Shown here in pieces: positions 45,134 through 53,017 of a stretch of 64,000 nt of DNA; positions within the stretch are counted from its first letter, which is position 1; every line of letters begins with the position of its first letter. The notes under the pieces were generated by a model. That model saw only the letters and a program-made list of their open reading frames with translations. It made no database searches and was not told where the DNA came from. The translations under genes were made by a program, and so were the position numbers. Source of the stretch: Eggerthella sp. (GTDB taxonomy: Bacteria > Actinomycetota > Coriobacteriia > Coriobacteriales > Eggerthellaceae); the NCBI GenBank assembly GCA_030540085.1, contig JAUNWY010000005.1, forward strand, positions 1-64,000, read 5' to 3'.

Positions 45134-45973
45134 TTGATTCGCATCATCGTTGACTCGGGATCTGACCTGTTACCGGAGGTCGCCCGTGAGCACAACATTC
45201 AGGTTTTGCCGCTTCTCGCCAATGTGGATGGGGTCGAGTATCGCGATGGGATCGATTTGAAGCGCGATGATTTTTATACGTTGCTCGAAGAAACGGGCGC
45301 GTTTCCTAAGACCTCCCAAGTGTCACCCCATGTGTTTGCCGAGGCATTCAGAGAAGCGCACGATTCAGGTGATCAGGTTATCGCTATTACCCTTTCTTCC
45401 GCGTTGAGCGGTACGTATCAAAGCGCCAAACTTGCGCAGGCCATGGTGGGGGAAGAGGGCGTTTATGTCGTTGACTCCCTGTCTGCATCGTATGCCATCG
45501 CCATGATTGCGGAATATGCCTGTGCGCTGCGCGACGAAGGCTTGTCGGCAAAGCAGATTGTTGCTGAAATCGAACGATTCAAAGGCCGAGTGAAGCTGGT
45601 TGCCGTGCTTGACACGCTGGAGTACCTGCAGCGCGGCGGGCGCTTGCCCAAAGCTGCCGCCCGCTTGGGTGAGGCTGCGAAGCTGAAGCCCGTTGTGGTG
45701 ATTAGCGAAGAGGGCGAAGTGGGTCTTAGCACGGCTGTGCTTGGACGAAAACGAGCCCTTGATACGCTATTAAAGAAAGTTGCTAAATATTCGGTCGATG
45801 CTTCTTTCCCTGCTATTCCGATTTACTCCTTTGGCACAAAAACATGCGCAAAGATGGAGGACGAGATGGCAGGCGCTGGTATGAATTTGTCTGACAGACA
45901 TCAAATCGGGTTCGTGATCGGCTCCCATATTGGTCCAGGTGCTTACGGTGTTGTCTTCGTAGAGCAGGAGTAG
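45134..45973 (+). CDS. DegV family fatty-acid-binding protein
   Basis: This encodes 279 residues. The TTG at 45134 with TGAGGAGATC upstream is taken as start, giving the typical opening IRIIVDSGSDLLPEV; an in-frame upstream start at 45083 has no signal. Family segments: TSQVSPHVFAEAF, TLSSALSGTYQSAKLA, LDTLEYLQRGGRLPKAAA and the C-terminal IGFVIGSHIGPGAYGV. DegV/FakB proteins bind a fatty acid between two domains and present it to FakA kinase; no fakA is adjacent. The Ser/Thr lipid-contact motifs are intact. Confidence 0.9.
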   Translation: MIRIIVDSGSDLLPEVAREHNIQVLPLLANVDGVEYRDGIDLKRDDFYTLLEETGAFPKTSQVSPHVFAEAFREAHDSGDQVIAITLSSALSGTYQSAKLAQAMVGEEGVYVVDSLSASYAIAMIAEYACALRDEGLSAKQIVAEIERFKGRVKLVAVLDTLEYLQRGGRLPKAAARLGEAAKLKPVVVISEEGEVGLSTAVLGRKRALDTLLKKVAKYSVDASFPAIPIYSFGTKTCAKMEDEMAGAGMNLSDRHQIGFVIGSHIGPGAYGVVFVEQE

Positions 45974-46120
45974 CTGCACCGAAGCCCCCGTCTGTCCGTT
46001 GAAAGTTTACTATGGCTAATTCCTGACGATATTCTTTATGCTTGCGGGTATCATGGACATCGATAAAGAATGCCCTTTGCGCAATGCAAAAGGGTCGTAT
46101 TGCAAGAATCGAGGGTCCAT

Positions 46121-47038
46121 ATGCGTTTTCTCGGCGAGGATATTACGGTATTGGCAGGGCACGGCTTTGATGAAAAGGGGCCGTATCTTCTCATCAACGA
46201 TATAAGCAAAGCGGCGCAGTATTGTTTTAGCGTGAGAGGCAGGGCGTTTACTTTGAAGCGACTGCCCGAACGGTATTGTGTTGGCAGGTTTGATTTGCTT
46301 ACGCACCAGAAGAGCGTGTGTCCTTTGCAAGTGAAACTGTTGCCTTCGGAGCAGGACAACATGTGTCCTGCCTGTAGGGAAGCAACGGGATTCAACCCAT
46401 CTTTTTATTACGCTGAAACAATATCGCCGCAGCAGCGCGCCTACAATGAAACGCCCCATTACGTTTACCTGGCCTATTTCTCTAAACAGCATATTAAAGC
46501 GGGTATCTCATCGGAAACGCGAGGCATAGAACGCTTGCTGGAGCAAGGAGCCCGTGCCGCCTGCGTTGTTGGGCGCTTCCCTGATGCGTATGAAGCTCGC
46601 ATTTTGGAGGCTGCATTGTGTGCTCAGCCTCAGATATTGGAAACTATGCGTGCATCGGTAAAAGCGCGGTTGCTTGCGGAAGAGCCCTATAAAGCCGTGG
46701 AGGCTTGCGAGGCGCTCGAGGCTAGGGCGAGCGCCTTGGCGCAGATCGATGAAGTGGCCCGCGCGGGGTTTTCGTTGAGGGAAGGCGCCCAGGATCTTTC
46801 GCAATATTATTTTGGCGGACCTTCACCTGATGTCAGTGAGTTGCAGTTGCCGAATGGCCATGAAACCGAATGCGCGGGAGAATGCCTCGGGATGGTCGGG
46901 GATAAGCTGGTTATGAGACAGGGTAGTTTTGGGTATGTGGTTTCCCTCAAAGAATGGGTTGCTCATGCGATCGATCTTTTTGAGGGAGAGGTTCACTTCG
47001 AATACGAGTCGGCACCGCAGCAGATCTCTTTGTTCTAG
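46121..47038 (+). CDS. DUF2797 protein
   Basis: This encodes 305 residues. The ATG at 46121 follows GAGGGTCC; an in-frame start at 46070 has no site. A Cys cluster at about 67-90 (SVCPLQVKLLP, MCPACREATGFNP) suggests metal binding and is followed by HYVYLAYFSKQHIKAGISSETRGIERLLEQGA, the segment that defines DUF2797 proteins and resembles a GIY-YIG-like nuclease core. The C-terminal part is unassigned. It stands alone between degV and a convergent TetR gene. Function is unknown. Confidence 0.75.
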   Translation: MRFLGEDITVLAGHGFDEKGPYLLINDISKAAQYCFSVRGRAFTLKRLPERYCVGRFDLLTHQKSVCPLQVKLLPSEQDNMCPACREATGFNPSFYYAETISPQQRAYNETPHYVYLAYFSKQHIKAGISSETRGIERLLEQGARAACVVGRFPDAYEARILEAALCAQPQILETMRASVKARLLAEEPYKAVEACEALEARASALAQIDEVARAGFSLREGAQDLSQYYFGGPSPDVSELQLPNGHETECAGECLGMVGDKLVMRQGSFGYVVSLKEWVAHAIDLFEGEVHFEYESAPQQISLF

Positions 47039-47104
47039 CTCCGAGTGCCTTGGGCTTTCCAAAGGCTTTGCTGTAAGCGCCGTTCCGGTTCCGGGCGGCG
47101 TTTT

Positions 47105-47674
47105 CTATTTTCGTAGGGACGCTTCTCCAGAAACGAGGCTTTTGGATAGTTCGGCTAAACGCTTTGCCGAAAGATGCTTTCCTTCCTTAACCCACTGTCG
47201 ATAGAGAGTTAGTGCTGTATTGCAGCTAAACATAAGAACAAGGGAGATTTCAGCAGCGGAAAGGCGCCCAAACTTTCGAGTGTTGATGCGCTGAAGCTCG
47301 GTTAGTCGGGCGATGAGCGTACTGCTGATGCTTTCTGAGCTGGTACCGCAAACCAAGCATTCGTAAACGGGATTCTGGTTTCCTTCATCGCAGAGATGGA
47401 GGATCAATTCAGCGACGAATTGCTCGTTGTTTTCAGGCAGATTCAGACCTTCGGTTTTGTCGAGAAACGACCCCAGGAAAACATCGAGGTATTCCTGGGC
47501 AAGGTTTTCAAGTGCGGGGTAGTGACGGTAGAACGTCTTTTTGCCGATGCGCGCTTGGCGACATAGTTCAGCAACGGTAATGGATTCGAGTGCTTGTTTG
47601 CTGGCAAGCTCTTCAAAGGATCCGTGGATGGCCTCAAGGGTCTTTACGATGCGAAGATCGGTGGTGCTGGCCAT
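47105..47674 (-). CDS. TetR-family transcriptional regulator
   Basis: This encodes 189 residues from the ATG at 47674 (AAGGAGAAAC upstream on the minus strand; the frame continues to 47737 without signal). The N-terminal helix-turn-helix is ITVAELCRQARIGKKTFYRHYPALENLAQEYL (about 32-63). The C-terminal ligand domain has three or more helices and several cysteines (YECLVCGTSS). Target genes are unknown. The flavoprotein gene at 47926 lies upstream on the same strand, about 250 bases away, and is a reasonable candidate for regulation together with the regulator itself. Confidence 0.85.
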   Translation of the reverse strand: MASTTDLRIVKTLEAIHGSFEELASKQALESITVAELCRQARIGKKTFYRHYPALENLAQEYLDVFLGSFLDKTEGLNLPENNEQFVAELILHLCDEGNQNPVYECLVCGTSSESISSTLIARLTELQRINTRKFGRLSAAEISLVLMFSCNTALTLYRQWVKEGKHLSAKRLAELSKSLVSGEASLRK

Positions 47675-47925
47675 TCGTTTCTCCTTGTTGCTATTTGGTG
47701 TTTGTCTGCCTGTTTGACTCATAGTACCCAATAACACTGCAGGATTGGATCATTGTGACGAATAACACATGGGTATATTAAGCTATATAAGTAGCATAAC
47801 TATGCATAATCCCAGGTAAAAATGATGATACTAGAGTGTTATCGGTGTAGGTTTTGGCATAAAAAAGGGCAGCTGTTTTGCTGCCCTCGATTCAATAATG
47901 GGTTAACCCGAAACGTTTACGTGGT
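47675..47925. other. Intergenic region upstream of the TetR gene
   Basis: AT-rich and without a recognised gene. It must contain the TetR promoter; half-similar AATAACAC motifs at 47729-47736 and 47762-47769 could be operator parts. Confidence 0.3.
47866..47887 (-). terminator. Terminator of the flavoprotein gene
   Basis: Read on the minus strand: 8-bp stem AGGGCAGC with GCTGCCCT, 6-nt loop and a run of six T residues. Confidence 0.8.
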
Positions 47926-48501
47926 TTATTTTCCGGAAGCTTTTTCCAGGGCTTCAGACAAAAGCGCTTCAACCTCTGCCCCGATTACGTCTAAGCCTGC
48001 TGCGCTTACGCATTCGCATTTGCCGATGCCGTATGCTCGGGCGAGCATTGCGATGTTTTGGTAGCCGCAATCGGCCTCGTCGGGGAGCATGCCGCCGCGG
48101 GTGGTTACGTATACCAGCTTGTCGGCGTTGCAGAGCCCAACGGGGCCGCGCTCGCCGTAGCGATACAGGATGCCCACCACATCGATGTCCTCGATGTACG
48201 CCTTAAGCGAAGCGGGGTAGCTCGAAGCCCAGAACGGTGCAGCGATAACAATGCGGTCGGCATCGCGGAACTGACGAGCGCGGGCGAATGCTGCATCATC
48301 GAGTCCGCCTTCTTCTGCCAGCTTCTGGCGGGCATTCAACGTTTCTGAGGTAAGGGGCGCAATCTTTTCCTCCTCAAGCACCACTTCGTTTACCTCGAAG
48401 GGCTCTTCAGCCTGCATTGCCTCGATAACTCCCCGGGCGAGCTTCAAAGAACGGGAGGTTTCGCGGTTCACACATGCGTTTACGAACAGTAGTTTCTTCA
48501 T
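47926..48501 (-). CDS. NAD(P)H-dependent flavodoxin-fold oxidoreductase (azoreductase-like)
   Basis: This encodes 191 residues from the ATG at 48501 (AAAGGAAACG upstream on the minus strand). It opens with KKLLFVNACVNRETSRSLKLARG, the flavodoxin-like FMN-phosphate loop of the AzoR/NQO group, and contains ADRIVIAAPFWASSYPASLKAYIEDI and VYVTTRGG, typical of FMN-dependent NADH-azoreductases. Likely two-electron reduction of quinones, azo dyes or nitro compounds; the physiological acceptor is unknown. It is upstream of the TetR gene on the same strand. Confidence 0.82.
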   Translation of the reverse strand: MKKLLFVNACVNRETSRSLKLARGVIEAMQAEEPFEVNEVVLEEEKIAPLTSETLNARQKLAEEGGLDDAAFARARQFRDADRIVIAAPFWASSYPASLKAYIEDIDVVGILYRYGERGPVGLCNADKLVYVTTRGGMLPDEADCGYQNIAMLARAYGIGKCECVSAAGLDVIGAEVEALLSEALEKASGK

Positions 48502-48604
48502 GGGTTCGTTTCCTTTCGAGCTTGCGCTTTTGGTCGGTGCACGGGAGGGGGCTTGCTCTGCAACATTTGCTACCATTTCCCAGAAGCTCCGTAAGCGATA
48601 AATG

Positions 48605-48637
48605 AAAGCCCCTTTAGCGTAACGCTAAAGGGGCTTT
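48605..48637 (-). terminator. Terminator of the XRE-aminotransferase gene
   Basis: 15-bp perfect stem (AAAGCCCCTTTAGCG and complement), 3-nt loop. The minus-strand tail TTTCATTTATC is only moderately T-rich. Confidence 0.7.
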
Positions 48638-48682
48638 CATGATTTGATTTATTGCGTTTAGGATCGGGTGATCATTCGACAG

Positions 48683-50245
48683 TTATGCCTGTCGATAGTG
48701 GCGCAGGAAGTCGTCCAGGTTGGTCATGCATTCACTGAGCACTTCGATGCGCGGCAGATATACCACGCGGAAATGGTCGGGCTGTTGCCAGTTGAAGCCT
48801 TTGCCTGGTACCAGCAGGATCTTCTTTTCATGCAGCAAATCGAGAGCGAATTGCTCATCATTGGTGATATTGAATTTCTTCGCGTCAATTTTTGGGAAGA
48901 TGTAGAAGCCGCCCTTGGGTTTTACCGCAGTAATGCCGTCAATGCTGTTGAGGGCGTTGTACACGTATTCGCGCTGTTCGTATACGCGTCCTCCGGGAAC
49001 CACATAGCTTTCTACGCTTTGGTGTCCCCAGAGCGCTGTTTGAACGATGCTTTGCGCGGGAACGTTGGAGCACAGGCGCATGTTTGAGAGCATATCGATT
49101 CCCAGGATGAAGTCACGAGCGCAGTCGCGATTGCCGGAAAGCACCATCCAGCCAATGCGATAGCCGGCAATCATGTGACTCTTCGAGAGGCCGCTGAAGG
49201 TGACGCAGAACAGGTCGGGAGCCATGCTGGCGATAGACACATGCTCTTCACCGTCGAACACCAGACGGTCATAAATCTCATCGGAGAAGATCATGAGCTG
49301 GTGCTTGCGGGCCACATCGACTATCTCCTGCAGCACTTCGCGCGGGTACAGTGCGCCCGTGGGATTGTTGGGGTTGATGATAACGATGGCCTTGGTGCGC
49401 GGTGTGATTTTGCTTTCGATGTCCTGAATGTCGGGGTACCACTCTGCCTGCTCGTCGCAAATGTAGTGAACGGGATTGCCTCCGGCAAGAGTTGCGCAAG
49501 CCGTCCAAAGCGGGTAGTCGGGGCTCGGGATAAGGATCTCGTCGCCGTTATCGAGAAGAGCTTGCATGCACAGATTGATAAGCTCGCTCACGCCGTTACC
49601 GGTGTAAATGCTGTCCATGTCCACGTTGGGCAGGCCTTTGATCTGAGAGTATTGCATGATGGCCTTGCGAGCGCTGAAGAGCCCCTTCGAGTCGCTGTAG
49701 CCTTCGCAGTCGGGCAGCTGGTGACGCATGTCCTGCACAACTTCATCTGGAGTGCGAAAACCGAAGGGGGCGGGGTTGCCGATGTTGAGCTTCAGAATGC
49801 GCATGCCTTGGCGTTCCATGCGTGCCGCTTCGTCTACAACCGGGCCTCGAACGTCATACAGGACGTTGTCGAGCTTGGAGGATTTCTTGAACTGACGCAT
49901 GGGCGCACTTCCTTCTGTGATGGTTGCAGCGGTACCGCTTGCTTGTTCGCTGCTGGCTCCTGTGGTGTTGCTTTTGGCGGTTGCAGTGGTTGCCGAGGTG
50001 GTTTGGGCGGGTTTGCTCTCGTGGGTTTCGCCTTCGGCGAGCCACGATGTAGGAACGTTTAGTGTTTGGGCTAGCACCGCCATGACGTCGGGGCGCGGAA
50101 TTGTTTTTCCGCTTGCATATTGGCTTACCTGGCTTTTGCCTAGCTTGAATCCAAGGGCTTCAGCGGCATGGATGAGGTCGGTTTGCTTCATGTTCGCGCT
50201 GCACATGGCAGCTTTAAGCCGATCGGAAAACGATTGCTGCGCCAC
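48683..50245 (-). CDS. XRE DNA-binding domain fused to class I aminotransferase
   Basis: This encodes 520 residues from the GTG at 50245 (AAGGAGAC upstream on the minus strand). Residues about 5-72 form an XRE/Cro-type helix-turn-helix (MKQTDLIHAAEALGFKLGKSQVSQYASGK, then IPRPDVMAVLAQTLNV). A Ser/Thr/Ala linker (about 73-112) leads to a full fold-type I aminotransferase of the AlaA/AspC group: LNIGNPAPFGF, GYSDSKGLFSARKAI, NPNNPTGALYP, IFSDEIYDRLVF, and the PLP lysine in TFSGLSKSHMIAGYRIGW. It probably makes alanine from pyruvate and glutamate or a related conversion. The fused DNA-binding domain suggests an enzyme-regulator, and repeats in its promoter support autoregulation. Confidence 0.88.
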   Translation of the reverse strand: MAQQSFSDRLKAAMCSANMKQTDLIHAAEALGFKLGKSQVSQYASGKTIPRPDVMAVLAQTLNVPTSWLAEGETHESKPAQTTSATTATAKSNTTGASSEQASGTAATITEGSAPMRQFKKSSKLDNVLYDVRGPVVDEAARMERQGMRILKLNIGNPAPFGFRTPDEVVQDMRHQLPDCEGYSDSKGLFSARKAIMQYSQIKGLPNVDMDSIYTGNGVSELINLCMQALLDNGDEILIPSPDYPLWTACATLAGGNPVHYICDEQAEWYPDIQDIESKITPRTKAIVIINPNNPTGALYPREVLQEIVDVARKHQLMIFSDEIYDRLVFDGEEHVSIASMAPDLFCVTFSGLSKSHMIAGYRIGWMVLSGNRDCARDFILGIDMLSNMRLCSNVPAQSIVQTALWGHQSVESYVVPGGRVYEQREYVYNALNSIDGITAVKPKGGFYIFPKIDAKKFNITNDEQFALDLLHEKKILLVPGKGFNWQQPDHFRVVYLPRIEVLSECMTNLDDFLRHYRQA

Positions 50246-50257
50246 GTTGTCTCCTTA

Positions 50258-50370
50258 AGTTCAAACTAATTTTGAACTTTTCTTGGCACTGAAGTGAAAA
50301 GTTCAATTTATATGAGGATAGCATGTCATTAAATTGAACTAAAGAGAATATCGGTAAAGTAAATTGAACT
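50258..50370 (-). promoter_or_regulatory. Operator array upstream of the XRE-aminotransferase gene
   Basis: Five GTTCAA-type half-sites: a perfect palindrome AGTTCAA-N7-TTGAACT at 50258-50278; AGTTCAATTTA at 50300-50310 and its exact inverse TAAATTGAACT at 50330-50340; and AAATTGAACT at 50361-50370. On the minus strand TTTAGT and TATCCT at 17-bp spacing lie inside the array, so binding would overlap the promoter. The fused XRE domain is the obvious candidate binder. Confidence 0.6.
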
Positions 50371-50383
50371 ATTGCTACAAAAA

Positions 50384-50410
50384 AAGCGAACGGCAACGTG
50401 CCGTTCGCTT
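50384..50410 (-). terminator. Terminator downstream of acpP
   Basis: Minus strand: 12-bp stem (AAGCGAACGGCA and complement), 3-nt loop and seven T residues. It also insulates the aminotransferase promoter from acpP transcription. Confidence 0.85.
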
Positions 50411-50458
50411 GAAAGAGCTAGGGGTTGCTCCCCGCTCGCATTGTGCTAAGTGCAAATA

Positions 50459-50491
50459 GTGGGAAAATGGGACCTGTCCCTATATTCCCAC
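50459..50491. repeat. REP-like palindrome after acpP
   Basis: One near-perfect copy: GTGGGAAAATGGGACCTGTC followed by CCTATATTCCCAC. It touches the acpP stop codon, as the copies at 41965 and 43577 touch theirs. Confidence 0.7.
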
Positions 50492-50715
50492 TATTCCTGC
50501 AGGCCCTCGATGTAGTTGATCAGGTCGCCTACGGTTTCCAGGTCTTCGGGCTCGCCGAACTCGATGCCGCATTCGTCTTCCAGATCGCAGATGAGTTCAA
50601 CCATGTCAAGGGAATCGATACCCAGAGAATCGAAGGTGGAGTCTTCGGTGACCTGCTCGGGCTCGATGTCGAGATTGTTGTTGAGAAGGGTGGTAATGGT
50701 GTTCATGATATCCAT
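50491..50715 (-). CDS. acpP: Acyl carrier protein
   Basis: This encodes 74 residues from the ATG at 50715 (AAAGGAC upstream on the minus strand). It is small, acidic and helical, with the phosphopantetheine serine at S35 in SLGIDSLDMVELICDLED. It carries acyl chains in fatty-acid synthesis. No other fatty-acid synthesis gene is adjacent; the neighbour upstream on the same strand is tRNA-Sec. It could alternatively serve a dedicated biosynthetic system, but the sequence looks like a housekeeping ACP. Confidence 0.93.
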   Translation of the reverse strand: MDIMNTITTLLNNNLDIEPEQVTEDSTFDSLGIDSLDMVELICDLEDECGIEFGEPEDLETVGDLINYIEGLQE

Positions 50716-50835
50716 GATGAAAGTCCTTTCGTTGTGCGATAAAACGCGAGGACATTGTACCCGATTACGCCGCATCGACCAGCGAAAGCGCGAGATCCTA
50801 ACGAATTAGCACCGAGAGAAATTGCAAAGTGGAAA

Positions 50836-50932
50836 TGGCGGAGACGTGTGCGAATCGAACACACCTGAGACGTTCTGCGCGCCTCTCAGCGGCTTTGAAG
50901 GCCGTGGGGCCCACCAGGACCCATCCGTCTCC
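50836..50932 (-). tRNA. selC: tRNA-Sec (anticodon UCA)
   Basis: 97 bases including an encoded CCA. The acceptor GGAGACGG pairs with the 3' strand, the D stem has six pairs (GGGTCC/GGGCCC) around TGGT, the anticodon arm CGGC-CTTCAAA-GCCG carries TCA (template 50896-50898), the long variable arm is CTGAGA/TCTCAG, and the T arm contains TTCGATT. The extended acceptor-T stack, 6-bp D stem and long variable arm are the identity features of bacterial tRNA-Sec, which inserts selenocysteine at UGA with SelB. Confidence 0.93.
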
Positions 50933-50949
50933 CTAAAGAAACCGTGCTC

Positions 50950-50955
50950 ATATTA
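50950..50955 (-). promoter_or_regulatory. -10 box for tRNA-Sec
   Basis: TAATAT on the minus strand, placing the start of transcription about ten bases before the tRNA 5' end. Together with the terminator at 51018 it suggests selC can be transcribed separately from selAB. Confidence 0.4.
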
Positions 50956-51017
50956 CCTTTTCAGACGCGAAAAACCAGACTTTTCCCGCTTAATTCGGCG
51001 ATCGGCAAAAAGCTGGA

Positions 51018-51058
51018 CAGGCGGCCCTTTATCTGTTTAGCGGATAGAGGGCCGCCTG
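51018..51058 (-). terminator. Hairpin after selB
   Basis: 11-bp perfect stem (CAGGCGGCCCT and complement) extended by ATC/GAT pairs, located 5 bases after the selB stop. The minus-strand tail contains CTTTTTG after a short spacer, so termination may be incomplete. Confidence 0.65.
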
Positions 51059-51063
51059 CATAT

Positions 51064-53004
51064 TTACGCTAAGCTTCTTTCGTCTCCCGATCGTTTCGTG
51101 ATGCGCTTTTCGTCAAAGTATTCAAGAAGGGGAATGGCGTACTTGCGGCTTGTGCCCATCGCATCTTTGAGCTCGGTTGCCGTGGCGCTTCCTTTTTCCT
51201 GGAGACATGCAACAGTTGCCTCCCGCAGTTGCTGCAGTGACTCTGCGGTAAAGCAGTAGGTTTTGTTCACACGCAATGCCCGCCCTTGTTTCTCAAGTGC
51301 TAAGAGCGCTTTTCGGCCTTGCGCTGCATCAAGCCCTGCTTCCTCAAAGACATCATCAACAGGAGGTGGGGTAGTGCCATGTGAATGAAGCGCGGCGTAG
51401 AGGGAATCGGCTGCCTGTTTTTCCAAATTGCGGGCTCCGGCTCCTGCCTTTGGATGGCTAATCTCGTTTTTCTCAAGGACAAGCTTTCCTGTTGCTATGG
51501 CTTCTTCCAGCAATGCCTTGAAGCATTCGTCTGGCAGATGGCGTGGGTAGCGCTGCTTAAGGGCGTTGATTGCCATGCCAGTAGCAGCTGGCTCGTTTGC
51601 ATGGAAAGCCACCAGGATATTCTCCATGGCCATGATGTGTCGTTGAACCGTGGTGCGCTTGGCCCAGAGCCCATGGTTTGCGCCCAATGAAGTGTATTCA
51701 GGTCGTTTGGCGTTTTTGGCTTCTGACCCTAGCAATTTGGCAATGCGTTCCACGGGGAGGTTGGCAATACGGGAAATCTCCTTTATCGAAATGGGGATAT
51801 CGCATGAATCGATAATCGCATGGCAGATGGCAAGATCGTCGCTTTCCATCAAAGCGGCTAGAAGCGAGCGGTCCGTATCCTTCAAGTTTGTTCGGTGGTG
51901 CGGGGTGCTGTTAAGAACGGTGCCGCCGCCAATGACGCGAACTGGCGAAAACGATCGAACGATAAAGCGGTCACTGCGTGAAATGGGCAAGGGCACGTCG
52001 AGGCGTATTTGCGCGAAGGCGGTTTGCCCTGGGGCAAGTTCGTTGAGACCATCCATCAAAAGAAGGCGCCCCGTTACTTCTCGGGTGCCATGGGCAATGT
52101 GTACGGTTGATCCGCTTTCAAGCGGCTTTGCTTGCGCGTTGGTTGCAGGCAGGTAGGTAAACTGGGCATCGAAGCGGTTGCTTGCCTCCAAGGTGCCTGG
52201 CGTTATCAGGAAATCACCAGGATCGAGGTCTTCTTTTTTAACGCCCACCAAATTCAGTGCGGTTCGGTTGCCGGCAAGGCTTTCTTGAACCTCGGATCCA
52301 TGAACCTGCACTGACCTTACACGCGTGAGGATGCCCGAAGGAACCACCTCAAGCTCCATGTCGGGCACGACAGACCCTTGCCATAGGGTTCCCGTTACAA
52401 CCGTGCCTGCGCCCTTGATGGTGAAAACGCGATCGATGGGAAGGCGGACGGGGCCTTCCTTGGAGGTGCTTCTTAGTTTCTGGGCCTGATCTGCAAGAAC
52501 ACTCTTTAGCTCATCGAGCTCCTGTCCTGTTCGTGCGGAAACGGGAACAAGCGGAGCATCTGCAAAGGGTGTTCCTTCTAAGCCTGCCCGCACTTCCTCG
52601 CTGACCAGCTCAATCCATTCTTCATCTACAAGATCGCATTTGGTGAGGGCGATAACACAGTTGGTGATGCCGAGCAGCTGAAGGACTGCGGTGTGCTCGC
52701 GTGTTTGGGGCATGATCCCGTCATCTGCCGCTATGCACAAAAGGGCAAGGTCAATGCCGGAAGCGCCGGCGATCATTTGCCGGACAAAGCGCTCGTGGCC
52801 CGGCACGTCCACCACACCAAGAGACGTTCCGTCGGGAAGGGGGAGGCGGGCGAATCCCAGTTCAATGGTGATTCCTCTGCGCTTTTCTTCGGCAAGGCGG
52901 TCTGGGTCGGTGCCGGTAAGCGCTTCGATCAGCGTTGATTTGCCGTGATCGATATGGCCGGCAGTGCCGACGATAAGAGGGCTTTCGCTTTTATGGTGTG
53001 CCAT
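51064..53004 (-). CDS. selB: Selenocysteine-specific elongation factor
   Basis: This encodes 646 residues from the ATG at 53004 (GGAG upstream on the minus strand). GTPase motifs: [12 protein letters not shown] (G1), DVPGHERFV (G3), TKCD (G4) and VSARTG (G5). EF-Tu-like beta-barrel domains follow, then a C-terminal series of winged helices (about 370-646) that bind the SECIS hairpin of selenoprotein mRNAs. It delivers Sec-tRNA to in-frame UGA. The start is 13 bases after the selA stop, so selA-selB is one operon. Length is normal. Confidence 0.95.
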   Translation of the reverse strand: MAHHKSESPLIVGTAGHIDHGKSTLIEALTGTDPDRLAEEKRRGITIELGFARLPLPDGTSLGVVDVPGHERFVRQMIAGASGIDLALLCIAADDGIMPQTREHTAVLQLLGITNCVIALTKCDLVDEEWIELVSEEVRAGLEGTPFADAPLVPVSARTGQELDELKSVLADQAQKLRSTSKEGPVRLPIDRVFTIKGAGTVVTGTLWQGSVVPDMELEVVPSGILTRVRSVQVHGSEVQESLAGNRTALNLVGVKKEDLDPGDFLITPGTLEASNRFDAQFTYLPATNAQAKPLESGSTVHIAHGTREVTGRLLLMDGLNELAPGQTAFAQIRLDVPLPISRSDRFIVRSFSPVRVIGGGTVLNSTPHHRTNLKDTDRSLLAALMESDDLAICHAIIDSCDIPISIKEISRIANLPVERIAKLLGSEAKNAKRPEYTSLGANHGLWAKRTTVQRHIMAMENILVAFHANEPAATGMAINALKQRYPRHLPDECFKALLEEAIATGKLVLEKNEISHPKAGAGARNLEKQAADSLYAALHSHGTTPPPVDDVFEEAGLDAAQGRKALLALEKQGRALRVNKTYCFTAESLQQLREATVACLQEKGSATATELKDAMGTSRKYAIPLLEYFDEKRITKRSGDERSLA

Positions 53005-53017
53005 GGGGAACTCCAAA

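Noticed and set aside
44647-45198. A 183-codon minus-strand frame covering the cysE-degV gap
   Set aside because: No ribosome binding site, overlaps the degV start, and the predicted protein is composition-random with no domain.
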